Positions 7,220 through 13,843 of a stretch of DNA of 14,290 nucleotides are shown here, piece by piece. The DNA lies in the NCBI GenBank assembly GCA_003486705.1, contig DNGE01000064.1:1-14290 (forward strand), written 5' to 3'. Source of the stretch: Bacillota bacterium (GTDB lineage Bacteria; Bacillota_I; Bacilli_A; MOL361; Turicibacteraceae). Below the pieces are notes generated by a model. The model did no database searches and was not told the DNA's origin. It saw only the letters and a list, made by a program, of their open reading frames with translations. A program made the position numbers and the translations under genes. The first letter of the stretch is position 1. Every line of letters begins with the position of its first letter.

Positions 7220-8026
7220 TTAATATTGATAGATTTGTTTGTTGCTAAATTGTACTTCATCCGCCGGGTGATAGCTCACAAATTCATAGCCTTGTTCTCG
7301 ATAGTATTGAATGACTTCAGGTAAAATTTTAACGGTATTTTTTTTCTCGTGAAATAATAATACGGTCACATCAGGGTATTTTGTGGATTCTAAATCTTTT
7401 TTCACTTTTGCTAAAATAGCAGCAGGAGATGAACCTGACCAATCCATTGAATCGATGTTCCAGTCCCAACATTTTAAATTTGAATCCTTAACGATTGCGT
7501 AATGTGCCTTTGTAAAATACGCTTTCGAACCATATGGCGGACGGCAAAGTTCACTTTGAAAACCTTCTGTTGCTTCTGCAATAAGCGCTTTAACTTCCAT
7601 CATTTCTTTCATAAAGTTTTGTGGTGCATTTGCTGTTAAGTACAGTTTATTTCTATCGTGCGTCATACTATGTAACCCTATATAATGTCCTTTATCATAC
7701 ATTTCTTTTACTAATTCTTTACCATTTGGCTGAACAGTAAAGTTTTCTCCAATAACAAAGAAAATCGCTGGAACTTGTTCTTTTTCTAATATCTCCAATA
7801 ACTCTTTCGTATAACTCGATGGGCCATCATCAAAAGTTAGATAGGCAATTTTATTTTTATCTTTTCTAGGATATTGAAACCGATCCATTTCATCATCCAC
7901 GGATTCAGCTTGAACCGTTATTGTGCGGCATAAGATTATCCCAATTAAGAAAATAATGCATATTATCAATCCCATGCTGAATCTCATTTTAGTTACTTGG
8001 CTTGACATATCACTTATTTTAATCAT
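7220..8026 (-). CDS. Second polysaccharide deacetylase, NodB/CE4 family
   Basis: A paralogue of the 6230-7087 product, 268 residues from the ATG at 8026. Three in-frame ATGs (8035, 8032, 8026) follow the ribosome binding site AGAAGG. The first two abut or nearly abut it, and only 8026 has a normal 9-base gap. A basic N-terminus and hydrophobic helix (about 19-33) end in TVQA-ES, a plausible signal peptidase site after Ala40, so this enzyme may be secreted whereas its paralogue is anchored. CE4 motifs are complete: TFDDGP (Asp66, Asp67), HSMTH (His119, His123), RPPYG (Arg162), WDWNIDSMDW (187-196) and LFHE (His226). Both copies have Glu after the last histidine. A deacetylase of peptidoglycan or a related surface glycan is likely. 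No clear terminator separates it from the downstream paralogue, so read-through is possible. Its promoter region carries an ECF-sigma-like site. Confidence 0.9.
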   Translation of the reverse strand: MIKISDMSSQVTKMRFSMGLIICIIFLIGIILCRTITVQAESVDDEMDRFQYPRKDKNKIAYLTFDDGPSSYTKELLEILEKEQVPAIFFVIGENFTVQPNGKELVKEMYDKGHYIGLHSMTHDRNKLYLTANAPQNFMKEMMEVKALIAEATEGFQSELCRPPYGSKAYFTKAHYAIVKDSNLKCWDWNIDSMDWSGSSPAAILAKVKKDLESTKYPDVTVLLFHEKKNTVKILPEVIQYYREQGYEFVSYHPADEVQFSNKQIYQY

Positions 8027-8091
8027 GTTCATCATCCTTCTTTTCGTCTGATACTCACTATATTTAGTATGTCGACTTTAGAAGAAAACAT

Positions 8092-8119
8092 GTCGAATAA
8101 TCCGTTTAAGATAGTTACA
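8092..8119 (-). promoter_or_regulatory. ECF-sigma-like promoter candidate before the second deacetylase
   Basis: On the minus strand TGTAAC (8114-8119) is followed after 18 bases by CGAC (8092-8095). This resembles the Bacillus sigma-X class (TGTAAC, about 17 bases, CGAC), which controls envelope-modification genes; the spacing is one base longer than usual. No good sigma-A promoter is visible in this leader. The assignment is tentative. Confidence 0.3.
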
Positions 8120-8135
8120 TATTTTTACATGAAAA

Positions 8136-8162
8136 TAAAAAAAGAGGAGCGATCTCCTCTTT
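8136..8162 (-). terminator. Intrinsic terminator after ptsI
   Basis: AAAGAGGAG (8141-8149), loop CGAT, CTCCTCTTT (8154-8162) is a perfect stem 8 bases past the ptsI stop. Minus-strand reading ends in a run of T's (complement of 8137-8143). It separates the PTS block from the deacetylase group. Confidence 0.88.
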
Positions 8163-8170
8163 TAAATTCA

Positions 8171-9880
8171 TTATTTAGCGATACTTTCAACTAATTCAAT
8201 AACTTCTTCAACTGTTGATTTATTTAAAGCTTCATTTGCTAATGTTTCCATTTCAGCTTTTGATAATTTACTAATTAATGAACGTGCAGGTAAGATTGAT
8301 GTTGCTGACATTGAGAATTCATCTAATCCTAATCCTAATAATAATGGAATAGCCGTTTGATCTCCAGCCATTTCTCCACACATTCCAGTCCATTTACCTT
8401 CTTTATGAGCTGCATCAATAACCATTTTTACTAAACGTAAAATACTTGGGTTATATGGTTGGTATAAGTACGACACTTTTTCGTTCATACGGTCTGCAGC
8501 CATTGTGTATTGAATTAAATCATTTGTACCGATTGAGAAGAAATCAACCTCTTTAGCGAATTGATCAGCAATTACTGCTGCTGAAGGAATCTCAACCATC
8601 ATTCCGACTTGGATTGTATCTGAAACTGCAACCCCTTCATTGACTAAGTTTTGTTTCTCTTCCATTAATAAATCCTTAGCGGCACGGAATTCATTTAATG
8701 TTGCGATCATAGGGAACATGATGCATAATTTTCCATAAACACTTGCACGTAATAAAGCACGTAATTGTGTACGGAATAATGGTTTATCGTCTAAGCATAA
8801 ACGAATTGCACGGTACCCTAAGAATGGGTTCATTTCTTTTGGTAAATGTAAGTATGATAATTCTTTATCTCCACCGATATCAAGTGTACGAACGACAACA
8901 GGTTTTTCTCCCATTGCTTCTAAAACTGTTTTGTAAGATTCGAATTGCTCATCTTCTGTTGGGAAGTTATCGCGCCCCATGTATAAGAATTCTGTACGGT
9001 ATAATCCGACACCTTCTCCACCATTTGCTAAAACACCTTCAACATCATTAGGTGTTCCAATGTTAGCAACTAATTCAACATGTACCCCATCTTTTGAAGT
9101 TGTTTGTTCATTTTTTAATTTTGCCCATTCAACTTTTTGATCTTCGTAACCTTTTGCCACTTGTTCGTAATGAGCAATTTCTTCTGCCGTTGGTTGTAAA
9201 ATAACATGTCCATCTAATCCGTCTAAGATAACCATTTCGCCATCTTTAACATCTTCTAAGATTGTTTTTGTCCCAACAACTGCAGGAATTTCTAAACTAC
9301 GTGCCATAATAGCAGAGTGAGATGTACGTCCACCAATATTAGTAGCAAATCCTTTTACATAGCGACGATCTAATTGAGCAGTATCAGAAGGTGTTAAATC
9401 TTCTGCAATTACGATTACTTCTTCATCAATTGTACTTGGATCATTTACTTTTACCCCTAATAAGTGTGCTAAGATACGTTTTTTGATATCTTTGATATCT
9501 GCTGCACGTTCACGGAAGTACTCATTGTCCATGCTTTCAAACATCATAACAAACATGTTACTTACTTCGTCAAAAGCAAATGCAGCGTTTACATTTTCGT
9601 TTTGAATCTTATCAACAACTTGAGTTAATAACTCAGGATCATTTGCCATATTGATATGAGCATCAAAAACAGCCGCTTCTTCTTCGCTTAAATTTTGTGC
9701 TGCTTTAACTTTAATTTTTTGTAATTCTTCTGTTGTTTTTTCTAATGCTAATTTATATAAAGCTTTTTCTGCCTCTAAGTCAGTTACAGTCGTTTTTGTT
9801 ACTGTTAATTTAGGTTCAATTAATTTGAATACTTTTGCGATAGCTATCCCGTTTGAAGCTGCAATTCCTGTTATCTTCAT
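8171..9880 (-). CDS. ptsI: PTS enzyme I (phosphoenolpyruvate-protein phosphotransferase)
   Basis: The first enzyme of the sugar phosphotransferase system: cytoplasmic, taking phosphate from phosphoenolpyruvate and passing it to HPr. It has 569 residues, the usual length. The ATG at 9880 has AAGGAG 8 bases upstream. The N-terminal HPr-binding and phosphohistidine part carries GGRTSHSAIMARSLEIPAVVG, with His188 as the phosphorylated residue. The C-terminal PEP-binding barrel shows GVGLYRTEFLYMGRD, RTLDIGGDKELSYL, a second signature around FFSIGTNDLIQYTMAADR, and the active-site cysteine in TGMCGEMAGD. It is downstream of ptsH, as usual, but a strong terminator and a possible separate promoter lie in the 118-base gap. 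All catalytic residues are intact. Confidence 0.98.
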   Translation of the reverse strand: MKITGIAASNGIAIAKVFKLIEPKLTVTKTTVTDLEAEKALYKLALEKTTEELQKIKVKAAQNLSEEEAAVFDAHINMANDPELLTQVVDKIQNENVNAAFAFDEVSNMFVMMFESMDNEYFRERAADIKDIKKRILAHLLGVKVNDPSTIDEEVIVIAEDLTPSDTAQLDRRYVKGFATNIGGRTSHSAIMARSLEIPAVVGTKTILEDVKDGEMVILDGLDGHVILQPTAEEIAHYEQVAKGYEDQKVEWAKLKNEQTTSKDGVHVELVANIGTPNDVEGVLANGGEGVGLYRTEFLYMGRDNFPTEDEQFESYKTVLEAMGEKPVVVRTLDIGGDKELSYLHLPKEMNPFLGYRAIRLCLDDKPLFRTQLRALLRASVYGKLCIMFPMIATLNEFRAAKDLLMEEKQNLVNEGVAVSDTIQVGMMVEIPSAAVIADQFAKEVDFFSIGTNDLIQYTMAADRMNEKVSYLYQPYNPSILRLVKMVIDAAHKEGKWTGMCGEMAGDQTAIPLLLGLGLDEFSMSATSILPARSLISKLSKAEMETLANEALNKSTVEEVIELVESIAK

Positions 9881-9918
9881 CTCTAATACTCCTTACGTCT
9901 TATGTGATATTTTTAATA

Positions 9919-9946
9919 ATTATAACCGGTTACATTATAATGAAAA
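9919..9946 (-). promoter_or_regulatory. Candidate separate promoter of ptsI
   Basis: On the minus strand TTTTCA (9941-9946) is followed at 16 bases by a perfect TATAAT (9919-9924). The 10-base palindrome TAACCGGTTA (9922-9931) overlaps the -10 box and could be a repressor site. The -35 lies inside the T-run of the upstream terminator. Confidence 0.35.
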
Positions 9947-9975
9947 AAAACAAAAAGTACTGGACTACCAGTACT
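9943..9975 (-). terminator. Intrinsic terminator between ptsH and ptsI
   Basis: AGTACTGG (9956-9963), loop, CCAGTACT (9968-9975) is a perfect 8-bp stem with a 4-base loop. On the minus strand it is followed by TTTT, G and eight T's. It lies 23 bases past the ptsH stop and should cut ptsI transcription below that of ptsH. Confidence 0.85.
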
Positions 9976-9998
9976 ATTGTTTCATAATAAGGTAGGTA

Positions 9999-10262
9999 CT
10001 ATTCACCTAATCCTTGAGTTGTAATTGTTTCAGTTAATGCAGCGATTGCATCAGCAGCATCGTCACCCTCAGCTCCGATAACAATTTCAGCACCTTGTTG
10101 GATTCCTAAAGACATTACACCCATGATTGATTTTAAGTTAACTTTTTTGTCACGGTATGTTAATGTAATTTCTGAGTTGAATTTGCTTGCAGTATTAACT
10201 AATACAGTAGCTGGACGAGCGTGTAATCCTGTTTCATCAGTGATTTTGAAATTCTTTTCCAT
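9999..10262 (-). CDS. ptsH: HPr, phosphocarrier protein of the PTS
   Basis: An 87-residue phosphocarrier that moves phosphate from enzyme I to the sugar-specific EIIA. ETGLHARPATVLV near the N-terminus holds His14, the site phosphorylated by enzyme I (His15 in most numbering). LKSIMGVMSLG holds Ser45, equivalent to Ser46, the target of HPr kinase/phosphorylase in Firmicutes. HPr-Ser-P is the co-repressor of CcpA in carbon catabolite control. The ATG at 10262 has GAGGAG 9 bases upstream. It lies 84 bases after crr with its own candidate promoter, and a strong terminator follows. Normal in length and in every key residue. Confidence 0.98.
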   Translation of the reverse strand: MEKNFKITDETGLHARPATVLVNTASKFNSEITLTYRDKKVNLKSIMGVMSLGIQQGAEIVIGAEGDDAADAIAALTETITTQGLGE

Positions 10263-10299
10263 GAGTCTTCACTCCTCTATATTAAATTCTTATAATTTT

Positions 10300-10328
10300 A
10301 TTTTATATTGCTTAATCTTAAAAATCAA
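10300..10328 (-). promoter_or_regulatory. Candidate promoter of ptsH
   Basis: On the minus strand TTGATT (10323-10328) is followed at an optimal 17 bases by TAAAAT (10300-10305), 37 bases before the ptsH ATG. Both hexamers are near-consensus. No terminator hairpin is seen after crr, so ptsH may also receive read-through. Confidence 0.4.
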
Positions 10329-10346
10329 GTGATATAGGTTTTTTCG

Positions 10347-10832
10347 CTATTTTATTTCTAAAATATTAGCTTCTCCGTGAGTCACGTCACCTGTTTTCTT
10401 TAATTCAATTGTTTTTTCATTTAAGTTTGTAAAAACAACTGGTGTCATTAAAGATGGAACTTTTGGACGTACGGCTTCTAAGTCAACTGATAATAATAAA
10501 TCATTTGCTGAAACTGTATCTCCTTCTCCAACATGAGCTGTAAACCCTTCACCTTTTAATGTTACTGTATCCATCCCAAAGTGAATTAAGATTTCAAGTC
10601 CGTCATTAGATTGTAATGCAACAGCATGTTTAGTTGGAAATACATTTAATACTTTACCGTTAACTGGTGAGTAAACTTTTCCATCTGTTGGCTCGATTGC
10701 AAAACCGTCACCCATCATTTTTTGACTAAATACTGGGTCTGGTACCTCTGTGATTGGTAATAGTTTTCCATTAATTGGAGCAACTACTCCAGTAGGTTGT
10801 TCTTTCTTTTTAAAAATGTCGAAAATTCCCAT
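10347..10832 (-). CDS. crr: PTS glucose-type EIIA protein
   Basis: A 161-residue free-standing EIIA of the glucose class (Crr type), a cytoplasmic beta-sandwich protein that takes phosphate from HPr and passes it to an EIIB domain. VVAPINGKLLPITEVPDPVF and FAIEPTDGKVYSPVNG match the family core. His84 in LIHFGMDTV is the phosphorylated residue and His69 in TKHAVAL the partner histidine. GEGDTVSANDLLLSVDL is the usual C-terminal part. The ATG at 10832 has a consensus AGGAGG 6 bases upstream, so translation should be strong. It lies 389 bases after the EIIC gene and directly before ptsH. In many Firmicutes this domain is fused to EIICB; here it is separate and no EIIB is found nearby. Confidence 0.97.
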   Translation of the reverse strand: MGIFDIFKKKEQPTGVVAPINGKLLPITEVPDPVFSQKMMGDGFAIEPTDGKVYSPVNGKVLNVFPTKHAVALQSNDGLEILIHFGMDTVTLKGEGFTAHVGEGDTVSANDLLLSVDLEAVRPKVPSLMTPVVFTNLNEKTIELKKTGDVTHGEANILEIK

Positions 10833-11221
10833 GGTGCACCTCCTATAAATATTACACTATATATTATAGTATTTTTTTTCAACAAATATAGATATAATTC
10901 GATATTTTTTAAACAAATAACGTTTACAATTGCGAAAATTTTTATAATTTCTACCTTAATTATTTTTTTATTCCGCAATCAAGGTCTAAACTATACATTT
11001 CAATTTATCAACTATTGTTCTGTAAAAAGCGTACAAGTTGTTACTCGGCACAAAAACATCAGTTGTAACCACCTCTTCATTGTATGATGATCGGTCATTT
11101 TATATGCCAAACTCATACACGTCAAAGTGAGCTGAAATCATCTACTTTACATTTTTTCAATCTCAACGCTAACTTTTTAGTTTTGTTCCTATTCGTTTAT
11201 CTTTTGCTAGTTCTGTTCTTT
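10833..11221. other. 389-base AT-rich intergenic region between EIIC and crr
   Basis: I see no convincing gene here. The only minus-strand frame with an ATG in the middle is 22 codons long (starting near 11087) and lacks a ribosome binding site. After the EIIC stop, further in-frame stops follow at once, and no trace of the EIIB active-site motif (CITRLR type) can be read in the minus frames I checked. Contents that can be named are a cre-like site (10915-10928) and an A/T-rich leader before crr. The region is long enough (about 270 bases needed) to have once held an EIIB domain. Confidence 0.5.
10915..10928 (-). promoter_or_regulatory. cre-like site (CcpA operator) upstream of crr
   Basis: TGTAAACGTTATTT on the minus strand fits the catabolite-responsive element TGWAANCGNTNWCA at all positions except the final CA. 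It lies about 83-96 bases before the crr ATG. A weak promoter candidate (TTGTTT, 16 bases, TATCTA) begins just inside its downstream end. CcpA control of PTS genes is established in Firmicutes; its action here is inferred. Confidence 0.4.
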
Positions 11222-12529
11222 TTAAACCTCTACTTTTATCATCAATTCGTCTTTAGTAATTTCTCGTCCAGGTGTTGGCAAATTAAAACGGCGAATAGTA
11301 AATCTAAATACAAAATAATAAATAGGTGCGTAAAAAATTCCAATTAGAATAATCCTTACCCAATTTGTAAATTGATTACCTGGTAATACGCCATAAATAA
11401 TTAAATCAATTAGGCCACCTGAAAAATTCATTCCGACATGGACATTCAATAAGTAAGTTAACATAAATGAAAGTCCTGAAAGAATGGCATGGATTCCAAA
11501 TAACATCGGCGCAACAAATAAGAAGATAAATTCAATCGGTTCTGAAATTCCTGTTAAAGCAACTGTTAGTGCAGCTGAAATAAACAATCCAGATAAAACT
11601 TTTTTTCTTTCTGGTGCTGCTTCTTGATACATAGCATATGCTGCTGCCGGTAAACCAAAAATCATGATTGGATACTTCCCCTGCATGAAACGCCCAGCAA
11701 GTGTTGCCCCTTGCGCTTGTACATTTCCAATTAAGGCATCATACCCATAAGTCGAATAATCAGAAACTTGTTTAAACCAAATTGCTTGGTCTCCTACAGC
11801 AATTGACGTATCAATTGAAGTATAAACCCCACCTGCTTCTGTAAACCATAGGGGAAAATAAAATACATGGTGTAAACCAAAAGGAATTAGAGCACGTTCT
11901 GTAGTCCCATAAATCCAAATATACAGTGGGTTTGTTCCGTCTGCTGCAATGATTTGACCGAAACTTGCAATAATTTTTCCAATCGGTGGCCAAATAAAAG
12001 CTAATAACACACCGATGAAGATTGCAACGAATGAAGTCATAATTGGAACAAATCGATGACCTGCAAAAAATGATAAAAAGTCCGGGAATTTAACATCACA
12101 ATACTTATGATATAAATATGCTGTTATCAACCCGATAATTATACCACCAAAAACTGAAGTTTGTAACGTATGAATCCCTAACACATCCGCGTATAACTGA
12201 CTTGGCAATGTCGTTGGCATAAAGATTCCCGTTACGACATTCATAATTAGGAATCCCACTGTAGCAGATAATGCCGCTACCCCTTTATCACCAGTCAATC
12301 CCGATGCAACCCCAATTGCAAACAGTAAGGGTAAGTTAGTAAAGACGATGTCTCCAGACTGCTCCATAACCAAGGCAATGGTTTGCCAAAGATCAGACTC
12401 TAGAAATGGTAAGTATTGAATTAATGATTGTTGTATTGATAATCCAATTCCAAGTAATAGTCCGGCTGCCGGAAGTAACGCTACAGGAACCATAAATGCT
12501 TTACCGACTCGCTGTAAGGTCTTCATCAT
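11222..12529 (-). CDS. ptsG: PTS glucose-type permease EIIC, without an EIIB domain
   Basis: A 435-residue integral membrane sugar permease of the glucose/N-acetylglucosamine class, most like the EIIC part of Bacillus PtsG as I recall it. MKTLQRVGKAFMVPVALLPA opens the family's first helix. GHRFVPI (157-163), GTTERALIPFGLHH (208-221), YPIMIFGLPAAAYAMY (286-301) and GISEPIEFIFLFVAP (327-341) are the conserved core, the last including the substrate-binding Glu. After FRFTIRRFNLPTPGRE, exactly where the linker to EIIB starts in PtsG, the protein ends within 12 residues. It therefore lacks the EIIB domain needed to phosphorylate the sugar. AAAGGAA lies about 9 bases before the two adjacent ATGs at 12529 and 12526. 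Glucose is the likely substrate, but GlcNAc or a glucoside is possible. It is upstream of crr, ptsH and ptsI on the same strand. Confidence 0.92.
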   Translation of the reverse strand: MMKTLQRVGKAFMVPVALLPAAGLLLGIGLSIQQSLIQYLPFLESDLWQTIALVMEQSGDIVFTNLPLLFAIGVASGLTGDKGVAALSATVGFLIMNVVTGIFMPTTLPSQLYADVLGIHTLQTSVFGGIIIGLITAYLYHKYCDVKFPDFLSFFAGHRFVPIMTSFVAIFIGVLLAFIWPPIGKIIASFGQIIAADGTNPLYIWIYGTTERALIPFGLHHVFYFPLWFTEAGGVYTSIDTSIAVGDQAIWFKQVSDYSTYGYDALIGNVQAQGATLAGRFMQGKYPIMIFGLPAAAYAMYQEAAPERKKVLSGLFISAALTVALTGISEPIEFIFLFVAPMLFGIHAILSGLSFMLTYLLNVHVGMNFSGGLIDLIIYGVLPGNQFTNWVRIILIGIFYAPIYYFVFRFTIRRFNLPTPGREITKDELMIKVEV

Positions 12530-12619
12530 AAAACTATTTCCTTTCTCTCATTATTTTTGTAAAGTATCCTAAATATTCTCCCTCAACCTTTGGAATATCA
12601 TTCACCTTTTACATCTTCT

Positions 12620-12649
12620 ATTTTAACCTATCCTGCACCGCATTTGCAA
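12620..12649 (-). promoter_or_regulatory. Candidate promoter of the EIIC gene
   Basis: On the minus strand TTGCAA (12644-12649) is followed at 18 bases by TAAAAT (12620-12625), about 90 bases before the ATG. The long leader leaves room for RNA-level control, but I could not draw a convincing GlcT-type antiterminator/terminator pair in it. Confidence 0.35.
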
Positions 12650-12651
12650 AA

Positions 12652-12679
12652 CATAATTTACTATTTTTTGTAAATTATG
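12652..12679. repeat. Perfect 10-bp inverted repeat upstream of the EIIC promoter
   Basis: CATAATTTAC (12652-12661), an 8-base spacer and GTAAATTATG (12670-12679) form a perfect dyad. It lies just upstream of the candidate -35 of the EIIC gene. The place and symmetry suit a dimeric regulator's operator, with half-site centres 18 bases apart. No T-run follows on the minus strand, so it does not look like a terminator of that strand. Confidence 0.55.
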
Positions 12680-12703
12680 ATATATATAGCCGTGTTTAAG
12701 TAT

Positions 12704-12734
12704 AAAAAAAACTCATCATACTGATGAGTTTTTT
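12704..12734. terminator. Intrinsic terminator after the polyprenyl synthase gene
   Basis: ACTCATCA (12711-12718), loop TAC, TGATGAGT (12722-12729) is a perfect stem extended by A/T pairs. Seven T's follow on the minus strand and five on the plus strand. It overlaps the TAA stop at 12733-12735 of the upstream gene. It is structurally bidirectional, but only minus-strand genes flank it. Confidence 0.88.
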
Positions 12735-13698
12735 AATAATGACGATCAAGTAATTGGTGCACTAACCAAATTAAATTTTCCTTTGCTTCTCCATCTGGTA
12801 ATGCTTTAATTTCTTTTAATGCCTTCTTTGTATATTTATGCGCTAAATCACGTGCTGCGTCAACACCACCAATTTCATTCACACGTTCAATAATAGCTAA
12901 GACCACTTCATCGTTATATTCTTTTTGATTTAATAGGATTTCCAACTTTTTATCTTTTTCACGTAAAGCATAGATTAAAGGTAATGTATAGTACCCTTGA
13001 CGAATATCGTTTCCTAATGTTTTACCAACTAACTCTTGATTTCCATTATAGTCTAAAATATCATCAATCATTTGAAATGCATTTCCTAAATGATATCCGA
13101 TTTTAGCTAGTGATTTACAAAATTTTTCATCGCATCCAGCCTCATGCGCACCAACTGATAAACTCATCGCAAGGAGAGCAGAAGTTTTAGCTCCTATGAT
13201 TTTCAAATAGCGTTTCACCGACGTATGATATTTATAGCGATTATCAAACTGTTCAATCTCACCCATACAAATTCGTGAAATTGCTCTTGATAATTCTTTC
13301 ATATGATGAACATCATAGTGGGTTGCTAACACTTCAAAACATTTCGTAAAAATAAAATCACCCGTATAAACCGCATAATCTTTTCCATATTTTGATTGAG
13401 TTGTTAATTGACCACGTCTATGGTGTGAATCATCAATGATATCATCGTGAACTAGGGTCGCTATATGTAACATTTCAACAATTGCACCCAGGTGATAAAC
13501 ATTTTTGATTTCTTTATCCCCAAATTGTCCCCCTATCACGCACAGACCCGGGCGAACCATTTTTCCACCTGACTCTGTTAATTCTTTTAAAATTAAGTTC
13601 ATTTTCTTTTGTTTTGAACTTAACTCACTTTCAATTATTTTATTAATTTCGTTTAAACGAGATACCATTTCAGGTTTATCTTTCCAAAAAGTTTTCAC
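12733..13698 (-). CDS. Long-chain polyprenyl diphosphate synthase (heptaprenyl diphosphate synthase component II / DmkB type)
   Basis: A trans-prenyltransferase of 321 residues that adds isopentenyl diphosphate units to build the side chain of menaquinone or demethylmenaquinone. The first aspartate-rich motif is HDDIIDD (85-90) and the second QMIDDILDY (209-217), both intact. GGKMVRPGL (44-52) is the diphosphate-binding stretch, and KTLGNDIRQGYYTLPLIYAL the C-terminal signature. Residues ahead of the first motif (Ala80, Thr81) are small, as in long-chain enzymes. The start is GTG at 13698: an in-frame stop lies just upstream and AGGTGAT is about 7 bases away. It follows the DoxX-like gene with a terminator and a candidate promoter in the 145-base gap. 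The pairing with a putative Ndh2 resembles dmkB in the Listeria extracellular electron transfer locus. Product chain length is inferred. Confidence 0.92.
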   Translation of the reverse strand: MKTFWKDKPEMVSRLNEINKIIESELSSKQKKMNLILKELTESGGKMVRPGLCVIGGQFGDKEIKNVYHLGAIVEMLHIATLVHDDIIDDSHHRRGQLTTQSKYGKDYAVYTGDFIFTKCFEVLATHYDVHHMKELSRAISRICMGEIEQFDNRYKYHTSVKRYLKIIGAKTSALLAMSLSVGAHEAGCDEKFCKSLAKIGYHLGNAFQMIDDILDYNGNQELVGKTLGNDIRQGYYTLPLIYALREKDKKLEILLNQKEYNDEVVLAIIERVNEIGGVDAARDLAHKYTKKALKEIKALPDGEAKENLIWLVHQLLDRHY

Positions 13699-13722
13699 GA
13701 CTCATCACCTACATCAAAGTTG

Positions 13723-13752
13723 TATATAAAATGGAACATAAACAAATTTCAA
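13723..13752 (-). promoter_or_regulatory. Candidate promoter of the polyprenyl synthase gene
   Basis: On the minus strand TTGAAA (13747-13752) is followed at 18 bases by TATATA (13723-13728), 24 bases before the GTG start. It lies directly after the upstream terminator, so the gene can be transcribed independently. Confidence 0.4.
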
Positions 13753-13770
13753 ATTCATCTTATATAGTTT

Positions 13771-13825
13771 CCATAAAATAAGAAGAAAACATAGCCAATA
13801 CCAAAAAAGATACTAACTATGTTTT
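13771..13825 (-). terminator. Intrinsic terminator after the DoxX-like gene, stable only in the minus-strand RNA
   Basis: The outer arms AAAACATAG and CTATGTTTT (13786-13794 and 13817-13825) pair perfectly. In the minus-strand RNA the inner parts also pair through G-U wobbles, giving a continuous 17-bp stem with a six-U loop. In the plus-strand RNA the same positions are A-C mismatches. The 3' tail is T-rich (CTTCTTATTTTA). It lies 19 bases past the stop of the DoxX-like gene. Confidence 0.75.
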
Positions 13826-13843
13826 CCCCAAAACGTTGTTAAA

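Noticed and set aside
7195..7222. Terminator after the second deacetylase gene
   Set aside because: Eight T's follow a tiny TTAA-G-TTAA dyad on the minus strand; the stem is too weak and A/T-only to call an intrinsic terminator.
10784..10978. Minus-strand frame of 64 codons overlapping the start of crr
   Set aside because: It overlaps crr out of frame, and the strong AGGAGG site belongs to the crr ATG at 10832.
11084..11347. Plus-strand open frame in the EIIC-crr gap
   Set aside because: No ribosome binding site; it runs into the EIIC coding region antisense, and its composition is that of AT-rich non-coding DNA.
12644..12658. TGCAAATGCGGTGCA on the minus strand upstream of EIIC as a cre site
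   Set aside because: Its ends match, but it is one base longer than the consensus with the central CG out of register.
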